Shown here in pieces: positions 1 through 6,210 of a stretch of 12,916 nt of DNA (position 1 is its first letter; each line of letters begins with the position of its first letter). Source of the stretch: Desulfovibrionaceae bacterium (lineage in GTDB: Bacteria > Desulfobacterota > Desulfovibrionia > Desulfovibrionales > Desulfovibrionaceae). The position numbers and the translations under genes are program-made. Location: NCBI GenBank assembly GCA_030539415.1, contig JAUNSE010000028.1:1-12916 (forward strand), given 5' to 3'. Under the pieces are notes generated by a model. It was not told the DNA's origin. It made no database searches and was given only the letters and a program-made list of their open reading frames with translations.

Positions 1-52
1 GCGCGTGAAAGATGAAAGATGACGGAGAGATGGACAGGGAAAAGGTCTCTTG

Positions 53-81
53 TTGCCTGGCACGCGGGCTTCAGTTAGGAT
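53..81 (+). promoter_or_regulatory. Candidate sigma-70 promoter of ligA
   Basis: A -35-like TTGCCT (53-58) and a -10-like TAGGAT (76-81) are separated by exactly 17 bp. Each matches the consensus at 4 of 6 positions. The predicted start site is near 88, giving a leader of about 65 nt before the ligA start. The assignment rests on pattern matching alone. Confidence 0.4.
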
Positions 82-101
82 GCGTCCATCCAATTTACTG
101 A

Positions 102-143
102 CCGCGGCAGAAGGCCGCGGCCGGCCCCACGGGCCCAAAGGAG
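102..143 (+). promoter_or_regulatory. Leader hairpin and ribosome binding site of ligA
   Basis: A perfect 7-bp inverted repeat, CCGCGGC (102-108) and GCCGCGG (114-120), encloses the loop AGAAG. It lies upstream of a good Shine-Dalgarno, AAAGGAG (137-143), which is 9 nt from the ATG at 153. This ribosome binding site is what selects the long form of LigA. Whether the hairpin affects translation is unknown. Confidence 0.45.
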
Positions 144-152
144 AAAGACCGC

Positions 153-2249
153 ATGTTTGTGCCGAAGGACTATTCGGACGCGCTCCTGCGCGCGGCAGCC
201 CTGAGAGACGCCCGCCCCGGGCAGATGGACGCCATACTCGAGCGCATGAACGCGCTGGTGCGCGAGCTCGAGCATCACAACCGCCTCTACCACACGCTGG
301 ACGCTCCGGAAATTTCCGACGAGGCCTACGACGCGATGTTCGCCGAGCTGACGAAGCTGGAGCGCGAGTACCCGCAGTTCCGCTCGCCCCATTCGCCGAC
401 CCTGCGCGTGGGCGGCGGCCTTCTGCCGGGGCTTGCGACCCGCAGGCACAGGGAGCGCATGTACGGCCTCGAGGACGTCTTCAGCACCGAAGAGTGGCGG
501 GACTTCGCGCAGCGCATGCAGCGCGCCCTGCCCGAAGCGCCCATGGTCTTCTGGTGCGATCCCAAGATGGACGGCCTGGCCCTGGAGCTGGTCTACGAGA
601 ACGGCCTGCTCGCGGACGCCATCACCCGCGGCGACGGAGAGGAGGGAGAGGTCGTGCTGGAGCAGGCCCGCACCATCCGCAACATCCCCCTGAAGCTCGC
701 CGGCGACGGGCCCTTCCCGGAGCGCCTCGAGGTGCGCGGCGAGGTGGTCATCTACAAGGAGAGCTTCGCCGAGGTGAACAGGAAGCGCGAGGCCCTGGGG
801 CAGAAGCTCTTCGCCAATCCCCGCAACGCGGCGGCCGGCAGCCTGCGCCAGCTGGACACGGCCCAGGCCAGAAAGATGCCGCTGACCTTCCTGGGCTACA
901 GCTTCGGCGCGGCGGTCTGGGGCGAGGTGCCGGCGCCCGAAACGCACAGCGCCTTCATGGCGAAAATCCGCGAGTACGGCTTCGACACTCCTCCGGGCGG
1001 AAGGATCTGCTCCGGCATGGAGGAGGTCGAGGCCTATGTCGAGAGCGTGCGCCTGGGCCGCGAGGGCTATGCCATGCAGATTGACGGGGCCGTGGCCAAG
1101 ATGGACGACCTCGAGGCCCAGCGGGCCCTGGGCTTCACGGCCAGGGCGCCGCGCTTTGCCGTGGCCTTCAAGTTCCCGGCCGAGCAGGCCGAAACCATCC
1201 TGCAGGCCATCGAGGTGCAGGTGGGCCGCACCGGCGTGCTGACGCCGGTGGCGAAGCTTGTCCCCGTGCAGGTGGGCGGCGTCACCGTGTCGAGCGCCAC
1301 ACTGCACAACGAGGACGAGGTGAAGGCCAAGGACGTGCGCATCGGCGACACCGTCGTGGTGCAGCGCGCGGGCGACGTCATTCCCGAAATCGTGCGCGTG
1401 GTGGCGGAGAAGCGCCCGGCGGACTCCGTGCCCTGGGTCTTCCCGAAGACCTGCCCGGCCTGCGGCGAGGAGGTGCACCGCGAGGAGGGCCAGGCGGCCT
1501 GGACCTGCGACAACCTGGCCTGCCCGGCCGTGCGCCTGCGCTCCATCATGCATTTTGTCTCCAAGTCCGGCCTGGACATCCAGGGCATAGGCAGCCAGTG
1601 GATAGAGCAGCTGGTCTCCTCCGGCCGCGTGCAGACTCCGGCGGACCTCTTCACCCTGAGGGCGCAGGAGCTGCTGGGCTACGAGCGCATGGGCGAGCAG
1701 CTGGCCGCCAACTTCGTGGACGCGCTGGAAACGGCGCGGGAGCGGGCGACGCTGGCGAAGCTCGTGAGCGCTCTGGGCATCCATCATGTGGGCGAGCAGG
1801 CCGCGCGCCTGCTGGCCGGTCGCTACACGGACATGGACCGGCTGGCGCAGGCGACGGTGGAGGAGCTGACCGAACTGCCCGGCATAGGTCCCAAGATGGC
1901 CGAGTCCATACACAATTTCTTTGCCGGCCATGCCAACAGGCAGATGCTGGAGCGCTTCCGCGAGCTGGGGCTCTGGCCCTCGGCAGCACCCGCGGATCCG
2001 GAGTCTGCCTCAAAGCCGGCAGGCCCGCTGCAGGGCAAGCGCGTGCTCTTCACCGGCACGCTCTCCATGTCCAGAAGCGAGGCCCAGCGCCTGGCAGAGC
2101 AGGCCGGCGCCGTGACCGTGAGCTCGGTCTCGAAGAAGCTGGACTACCTTGTGGCCGGCGACAAGCCCGGCTCCAAGCTCGACAAGGCGAACAGCCTGGG
2201 CGTCAGGGTGCTGGACGAGGCAGGCTTCATGGCCCTGCTCGGCGACTGA
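153..2249 (+). CDS. ligA: NAD-dependent DNA ligase LigA
   Basis: Seals single-strand nicks during replication and repair, using NAD+ to adenylate a lysine. The 698-residue protein shows the full family layout: the N-terminal Ia domain (RLYHTLDAPEISDEAYD), the adenylation domain with catalytic KMDG at K138, the OB fold, a four-cysteine zinc finger (C434, C437, C452, C457), helix-hairpin-helix repeats (including ELPGIGPKMAESI) and a C-terminal BRCT domain from about residue 625. The ATG at 153 is preceded by AAAGGAG. This adds about 25 residues before the region where E. coli LigA begins; an internal ATG at 225 would remove them but has a weaker case. Two departures from the E. coli enzyme stand out: CELKLDG is CDPKMDG (the active-site Glu is Asp136), and the motif after TRGDG reads EEGEVVLEQARTI. 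The domains are intact, so activity is expected. dapB follows after a 142-bp gap. Confidence 0.98.
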   Translation: MFVPKDYSDALLRAAALRDARPGQMDAILERMNALVRELEHHNRLYHTLDAPEISDEAYDAMFAELTKLEREYPQFRSPHSPTLRVGGGLLPGLATRRHRERMYGLEDVFSTEEWRDFAQRMQRALPEAPMVFWCDPKMDGLALELVYENGLLADAITRGDGEEGEVVLEQARTIRNIPLKLAGDGPFPERLEVRGEVVIYKESFAEVNRKREALGQKLFANPRNAAAGSLRQLDTAQARKMPLTFLGYSFGAAVWGEVPAPETHSAFMAKIREYGFDTPPGGRICSGMEEVEAYVESVRLGREGYAMQIDGAVAKMDDLEAQRALGFTARAPRFAVAFKFPAEQAETILQAIEVQVGRTGVLTPVAKLVPVQVGGVTVSSATLHNEDEVKAKDVRIGDTVVVQRAGDVIPEIVRVVAEKRPADSVPWVFPKTCPACGEEVHREEGQAAWTCDNLACPAVRLRSIMHFVSKSGLDIQGIGSQWIEQLVSSGRVQTPADLFTLRAQELLGYERMGEQLAANFVDALETARERATLAKLVSALGIHHVGEQAARLLAGRYTDMDRLAQATVEELTELPGIGPKMAESIHNFFAGHANRQMLERFRELGLWPSAAPADPESASKPAGPLQGKRVLFTGTLSMSRSEAQRLAEQAGAVTVSSVSKKLDYLVAGDKPGSKLDKANSLGVRVLDEAGFMALLGD

Positions 2250-2265
2250 TTCCGTTTTCCGGCAG

Positions 2266-2314
2266 CCGGACCCGCGGGAGTGCGGGCCGGCGGGGCCGGA
2301 TGGGAAAATCCGGC
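2266..2314 (+). other. Two inverted repeats between ligA and dapB
   Basis: The first is CCGG-A-CCCGC (2266-2275) pairing with GCGGG-CCGG (2282-2290), with one bulged A. The second is GCCGGAT (2295-2301) pairing with ATCCGGC (2308-2314), a perfect 7-bp stem around GGGAAA. Neither is followed by a T-run, so they are not convincing intrinsic terminators. They could slow or protect the ligA 3' end. Confidence 0.4.
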
Positions 2315-2336
2315 GGACCGGCATCGTCAGGATGCT

Positions 2337-2365
2337 TTGCGTCCGCGCGAAGAGTGCTGTATACC
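2337..2365 (+). promoter_or_regulatory. Candidate promoter of dapB
   Basis: TTGCGT (2337-2342) and TATACC (2360-2365) are spaced 17 bp apart. The predicted start near 2372 leaves a 20-nt leader that holds only the ribosome binding site. No room remains for a lysine riboswitch, so any control would be at initiation. Confidence 0.5.
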
Positions 2366-2391
2366 TTCCGCTTCCCAAGGAGGAACATATA

Positions 2392-3174
2392 ATGGGTTTA
2401 CCGATTATCGTCGTGGGCGCCGGCGGGCGCATGGGCAAGACCATCTGCAACCTGGTGCTGGACAGCCCCGAGCTGGACATGGCCGGCATGGTCGAGCGCA
2501 CAGAATATCAGCCCACCGTGGTTCCCGTGGACTGCGTGGTCTCCGACGACCTTGAGTCCGTGGTGTCGGCCTGCCCGGCCAATTCCGTGGTGGTGGACTT
2601 CTCCAGCCCCGAATCCAGCCTGCATTCGGCCGAAGTGGCCGCCGACCGCGGCGTGGCCCTGGTCATCGGCACCACCGGCTTCGACGCGGACCAGGTGGAG
2701 ATTCTGCGCGGCTATGCGAAAAAGACGCGCATCTTCTGGTCCCCGAACATGAGCGTGGGTGTCAGCGTGCTGCAGAAGATTCTGCCCATACTGACCAAGA
2801 GCCTCGGTTCGGACTACGATGTGGACATCGTCGAGATTCACCACAACAAGAAGAAGGACAGCCCCAGCGGCACGGCCCTGCGCCTCGGCGAATGCGTGGC
2901 CGAAGCCAGGGGCTGGGACCTGGCCGATGTGCGCAACAGCGCCCGCAACGGCCTGGTCGGCCCCCGTCCCAAGGAGGAGATCGGCGTCATGGCCGTGCGC
3001 GGCGGCGATGTGGTCGGCGTGCACACGGTCTACTTCATGGGCCCCGGCGAATGCATCGAGGTCACCCACAGGGCCGAATCCAGGGCCAACTTCGCCCAGG
3101 GCGCCCTGCGCGCCGCCCAGTGGCTGGACGGCCAGGGGGCCGGCAAGCTCTACACCATGAGCGACATGGTCTAG
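2392..3174 (+). CDS. dapB: 4-hydroxy-tetrahydrodipicolinate reductase DapB
   Basis: Catalyses the NAD(P)H-dependent reduction of 4-hydroxy-tetrahydrodipicolinate in the diaminopimelate/lysine pathway, in the cytoplasm; it feeds both lysine and peptidoglycan. The 260-residue protein has the N-terminal dinucleotide-binding motif GAGGRMG (residues 9-15), the GTTGF loop (93-97), SPNMSVGV, and the substrate-binding catalytic segment HHNKKKDSPSGTA (150-162), with H150 and K154 matching the E. coli catalytic His159 and Lys163. The ATG at 2392 is preceded by AAGGAGG with good spacing and begins directly at the Rossmann fold. An open frame extends upstream to 2149 but lies inside ligA and has no family similarity. 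Length is close to E. coli DapB. It is convergent with tilS. Confidence 0.97.
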   Translation: MGLPIIVVGAGGRMGKTICNLVLDSPELDMAGMVERTEYQPTVVPVDCVVSDDLESVVSACPANSVVVDFSSPESSLHSAEVAADRGVALVIGTTGFDADQVEILRGYAKKTRIFWSPNMSVGVSVLQKILPILTKSLGSDYDVDIVEIHHNKKKDSPSGTALRLGECVAEARGWDLADVRNSARNGLVGPRPKEEIGVMAVRGGDVVGVHTVYFMGPGECIEVTHRAESRANFAQGALRAAQWLDGQGAGKLYTMSDMV

Positions 3175-3251
3175 GCCCGCAGCGGGACCGGAAAAAGACA
3201 GAACATCGGCTGGCCCGTCAGGGTCGGCCGCAAGGGAATATGCGGGGCGCG

Positions 3252-3293
3252 GAGGCGGTGAAGAATCGTCTGCGCGCCTCTTTTCCGTTCTTT
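3252..3293 (+). terminator. Possible intrinsic terminator after dapB
   Basis: GAGGCG (3252-3257) pairs with CGCCTC (3275-3280) across a long 17-nt loop, followed by TTTTCCGTTCTTT. The loop is large and the T-run interrupted, so this is only a fair candidate. A second stem (GGCTGGCCC / GGGTCGGCC with loop GTCA, about 3209-3230) lies upstream without a T-tract. Confidence 0.33.
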
Positions 3294-3320
3294 CGCCGTC
3301 CCTGCCGGCCTGATCCTGTC

Positions 3321-4445
3321 TCAGTCCTGCCTGTCCTGGCTCCGGGGGCAGGCAAGCGTCAGGCCCTTTCTCTCCAGAGTGAAGACCAGACCGCCGGGCA
3401 GCTGATAGCGGCCGGGCCAGGACCGGGCGGCGAGAGCCATGTCCAGGCGGTACAGTGTTTCCGCTCTGGCCTGTCCCTTCGCCCCGTCGCGCACGAGGGC
3501 GCGCACAAGGGCCATGTAGAGGCGCAGGCGCACGGCAGAAGGAAGTTCGCAAAGCACGGCCATGGGCGCGAAGAGGGCCGGGCGGCCGTCGGACTCGAAG
3601 CGGCGGCAGCGGGCCATGGCCTTTTCGGTTTCGGCCGCGAAGAAGGCCGCGTCCACTCTGGCGAGCCTGGCCAGGTCCATGAGCGCGCGGTCGAGGCGGG
3701 GATTCTCCCGCTCGAGTACCGGCAGAATTTCGTGGCGGATGCGGTTGCGGGCGAACTTCGTGTCCAGATTGCTCGCGTCCTCGCAGTGCGGAATGCCGAG
3801 CTCGGCCAGCACCTCGCGCAAAAGGGACGGCTCGACATCGAGCAGGGGGCGGAGCAGGCGCCGTTCGGCATCTCCTGCCTCCATGCCGCCAAGTCCGGGC
3901 CATCCCGTGCCGCGCAGAAGGCGCAGCACCATGTCCTCGCGCAGATCGCCCGCGTGATGGGCCGTGACAAGCCACTGCGCGCCCTGCTCCTCCATGACGC
4001 GGGCCATGGCCTCATAGCGGGCAGAGCGCGCCCGCTCCTCAAGGCCGGTTCCCGCCCTGTCCAGAGCCAGGGTGAGGCGGATGACAGCAAGTCCCAGCAG
4101 ACGGCCCAGAGCTTCCACAAAGTCCGCCTCGGCGGCTGACTCCGGACGCAGGCCGTGATCGCAGGTGACAAGGGGCGCGCGCAGGCGCAGACGCGGGGCG
4201 ACCAGGGCCATGAGGCAGGCCAGGGCGGTGGAGTCGGCGCCGCCGGAGACAGCGCAGAGCAGGCAGTCCCCCTCCCGCACGCCCAGAGCGCGCAGCTGCT
4301 TCTCCAACGCTATGGCCAGACGGGCGGCCTTTGCCGGCGCCGTGCCGAGCGTCGGGAAGGAGGCGGGCAGATCCTCCGGTCCCGGAGCGGGGGGCGGAGT
4401 CTCCCGCTCCGGAGAGGCATCAAGAGGGCGGAGGGGCTGCTTCAT
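3321..4445 (-). CDS. tilS: tRNA(Ile)-lysidine synthetase TilS
   Basis: Attaches lysine to C34 of the minor tRNA-Ile (CAU anticodon) using ATP, so that AUA is read as isoleucine; essential in most bacteria. The 374-residue protein has the PP-loop SGGADS (residues 67-72), the following CDHGLRPES segment, TAHHAGDLREDMVLRLLRG and the NRIRHEILPVL motif, all diagnostic for TilS. A Pro-rich N-terminal extension of about 40 residues (including PPPAPGPEDLP) precedes the catalytic domain. The C-terminal region is shorter than in E. coli TilS (432 residues). The ATG at 4445 overlaps the upstream stop by 4 bp (ATGA, 4442-4445) and has GGGGAG about 7 nt upstream, which indicates translational coupling to the membrane protein gene. 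It is the last gene of its cluster. Confidence 0.95.
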   Translation of the reverse strand: MKQPLRPLDASPERETPPPAPGPEDLPASFPTLGTAPAKAARLAIALEKQLRALGVREGDCLLCAVSGGADSTALACLMALVAPRLRLRAPLVTCDHGLRPESAAEADFVEALGRLLGLAVIRLTLALDRAGTGLEERARSARYEAMARVMEEQGAQWLVTAHHAGDLREDMVLRLLRGTGWPGLGGMEAGDAERRLLRPLLDVEPSLLREVLAELGIPHCEDASNLDTKFARNRIRHEILPVLERENPRLDRALMDLARLARVDAAFFAAETEKAMARCRRFESDGRPALFAPMAVLCELPSAVRLRLYMALVRALVRDGAKGQARAETLYRLDMALAARSWPGRYQLPGGLVFTLERKGLTLACPRSQDRQD

Positions 4446-5767
4446 TGTCCGGCTCCCCTGGAGCCCGCCGCATGGATTCTGTCAGCCGGCCCGGCCGCAG
4501 CCGAAGAGAGGCCGGACTTTTTCGCGGCCCCGAAGAGCAGAAGCAGCAGGCCGCAGCCGGCAATGGCGAGATTGCGGTAGGTGAACCAGAAGTGCACGTA
4601 GGAGTGGTTCTCCATGACCGCGTACCAGACAAAAGGCATGACGGTGAGCAGAAGGCAGGGCGTCAGGGCCTTCATGTCCGGAGCGAAGCCGCCCTGCCGC
4701 CTGACGAGGAAAACCGAGCCGGCCATGGCGAGGGCGAAGAGGGCGAGCACGGGCCAGCCGGCCGCGCCGAACTGGCGCAGCAGAATGTCCGCGAAGGTGA
4801 ACTCGTGTCCGGCAACGCTGTGCCCGGTGCGGAAGAGCATCACGGCGATGACATTGTCGAAGATGGCCGGGTCGGCAATGAGCCAGGCCAGGATCCATTT
4901 GCCGAGCCACATGCCGGCGTAGCCGGTGAGCCAGGAGAGGCCGCAGAGCACCAGCCTGCGCAGCAGGGCCGTCAGCGGAAGGCGGCTCTTGTCCAGCAGG
5001 TGGAAGTGGAAGAGCAGGGGCAGGCCCAGCGAGAGCAGCGGAAAGGAGAGGAGGTCGAAATAGGCGATGGCGATGCCTGTGAGCGTGAAGCAGCGGGCCG
5101 CGGCAAATTCGCTTGCGGCGAAATCGTCTTTTTTCAGGAGCATGCAGGCCATGCCGAGCAGGGTGATGACAGTCACGGCGCTGAACTGCAGGCAGAGCAT
5201 GGTGGCGAGGGGATTGGCGGCCAGCCAGAAGAAGGTCGCGGCAAGGCCGAGGGGCCGCTCTCCGCGCCTGGCGCAGAGCAGAAGAACGCAGGCGAAGAGG
5301 GCGCACTGCAGGAACATGTTGAGCGCCCTGATGGTGCCGTAGTCCGTCAGGCAGAGGAGCGGCTTCAGAAGCACGGTGTAGCCGTGCCAGTAGCGTCCGT
5401 AGCCGATGTCCCTCACCCCGTCGGGGAGGGGTTTCGCGCCTTCGCCGTAGACATCCCGCATCGTCTCCCTGGAGTCCGGCGAGTCCCCCTTGTGGTACCG
5501 TTCCCCCAGCAGGGCGTCCCTGTACGCGGGACCTCTGTTCGGATGCGCCGAGGTGAGCAGCATCACCGAGTCCGAGAAGAGGTCCAGCTGGCCCGAGCCG
5601 GTGACAGGCTGCGGATAGAGGTCCCCGAAATGGCGGACCGAGGCGGCCATGTGCGGGGCCATCATGCCGACAGGCAGACTGTAGGCCGCGACAAGCGCCG
5701 CATAGCCGACAAGGACGGCAAGCGTCACGAGAAGGAACTGATGTCCGAAATAGCTGACTGTACGCAT
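4442..5767 (-). CDS. Uncharacterised polytopic membrane protein
   Basis: The 441-residue product has about ten hydrophobic segments. An N-terminal one (residues 10-32) is followed by a large hydrophilic loop of roughly 100 residues (33-130), presumably periplasmic, and the rest alternate to about residue 412. Recognisable strings include YGRYWHGYTVLLKPLL (124-138), followed by IRALN (146-150), and NHSYVHFWFTYRNLAI (387-402). These resemble GT-C type or related integral membrane proteins that use lipid-linked substrates, but I cannot name the family. The start at 5767 is preceded by GGAG about 7 nt upstream. The in-frame ATG at 5851 lacks a ribosome binding site and lies inside a strong hairpin. 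The gene is coupled to tilS by a 4-bp overlap, although no functional link is obvious. A small regulatory or cell-surface role cannot be excluded. Confidence 0.82.
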   Translation of the reverse strand: MRTVSYFGHQFLLVTLAVLVGYAALVAAYSLPVGMMAPHMAASVRHFGDLYPQPVTGSGQLDLFSDSVMLLTSAHPNRGPAYRDALLGERYHKGDSPDSRETMRDVYGEGAKPLPDGVRDIGYGRYWHGYTVLLKPLLCLTDYGTIRALNMFLQCALFACVLLLCARRGERPLGLAATFFWLAANPLATMLCLQFSAVTVITLLGMACMLLKKDDFAASEFAAARCFTLTGIAIAYFDLLSFPLLSLGLPLLFHFHLLDKSRLPLTALLRRLVLCGLSWLTGYAGMWLGKWILAWLIADPAIFDNVIAVMLFRTGHSVAGHEFTFADILLRQFGAAGWPVLALFALAMAGSVFLVRRQGGFAPDMKALTPCLLLTVMPFVWYAVMENHSYVHFWFTYRNLAIAGCGLLLLLFGAAKKSGLSSAAAGPADRIHAAGSRGAGQ

Positions 5768-5820
5768 CTGGCCGCTCCGGGCGGCAAAAGGCTGATGGAA
5801 AGGTCCCGGGGGCGGACGCC

Positions 5821-5873
5821 GGAATAGAGAAAGGCGCGCCGGGCGGACCATGAGGGGGCCCGCGCCGGCACGC
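5821..5873 (-). terminator. Strong hairpin, probable terminator or attenuator inside the cluster
   Basis: On the minus strand GCGTGCCGG (5873-5865) pairs with CCGGCGCGC (5842-5834). After one bulged base, the inner arms (5863-5857 and 5849-5843) add seven more pairs around a 7-nt loop. Together they make about 16 bp with two G-U wobbles. The 3' side continues CTTTCTCTATTCC, an imperfect T-rich tail. It sits a few bases after the stop of the 110-residue gene, so it probably ends or reduces transcription from the hemA segment. Confidence 0.55.
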
Positions 5874-5877
5874 GTTG

Positions 5878-6210
5878 TCAGCAGTCGATGTCGAGGCTTG
5901 CCAGAATGTCGTGCAGGCAGCCGATGATCTTCACGGCCTGTTCGGGGGTGGCGTAGGCGATGCAGTCGCAGCGCAGATTGTTTCTCGCGCGCACGAGCAG
6001 TTCCATGCGCACGCCGTCCCCGGTGAGCTCCAGGGCGGTCACATGCGGGCGGCAGTCCGCGTGCGCCCGCTGCAGTTCGGACAGGGCCTCCGGCGGCACG
6101 GGCAGCCAGTACAGGTCGTCCAGACCGGCGGACCAGCCCATCTCCTTCAGAAAGTTCTCGAGCTTTTCGCGGGCGGCCGCGGAAAAGTCTGTCAGGACGT
6201 ACTCACGCAC
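5878..6210 (-). CDS. Small conserved-looking hypothetical protein
   Basis: The 110-residue product is unrecognised. It starts at a GTG (6210) with a very good ribosome binding site, GGGGAGGG, about 6 nt upstream, and overlaps the end of hemA by 19 bp, which argues for translational coupling. The protein is soluble and acidic, with an N-terminal helical part (AAREKLENFLKEMGW) followed by a region that looks strand-rich (TALELTGDGVRMELLVRAR) and a helical end (PEQAVKIIGCLHDILASL). Five cysteines are all in the second half (CRPH, CDC, GCL and the C-terminal residue). There is no signal peptide or membrane segment. Position after hemA suggests a role linked to tetrapyrrole synthesis or HemA control, but that is inference from context only. 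The strong hairpin follows directly. Confidence 0.8.
   Translation of the reverse strand: MREYVLTDFSAAAREKLENFLKEMGWSAGLDDLYWLPVPPEALSELQRAHADCRPHVTALELTGDGVRMELLVRARNNLRCDCIAYATPEQAVKIIGCLHDILASLDIDC

Noticed and set aside
75..1931. 618-codon open frame antisense to ligA
   Set aside because: It lies entirely opposite a certain gene. Its product is rich in His, Arg, Ala, Gln and Leu, as expected from the complement of high-GC codons, with no domain and no ribosome binding site.
2250..2391. Lysine riboswitch before dapB
   Set aside because: The predicted start leaves only about 20 nt of leader, and the upstream inverted repeats do not form the five-helix lysine aptamer.
2398..3975. 525-codon minus-strand frame across dapB and part of tilS
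   Set aside because: Composition is artefactual and it overlaps two well-identified genes on opposite strands.
4331..5827. 498-codon plus-strand frame opposite the membrane protein
   Set aside because: Glu/Gly/Arg/His-rich shadow of a real membrane protein with hydrophobic segments and a coupled neighbour.
5768..5851. Upstream start of the membrane protein
   Set aside because: No ribosome binding site, and the codons lie in the hairpin and in a Pro/Arg-rich stretch with no membrane or signal character.
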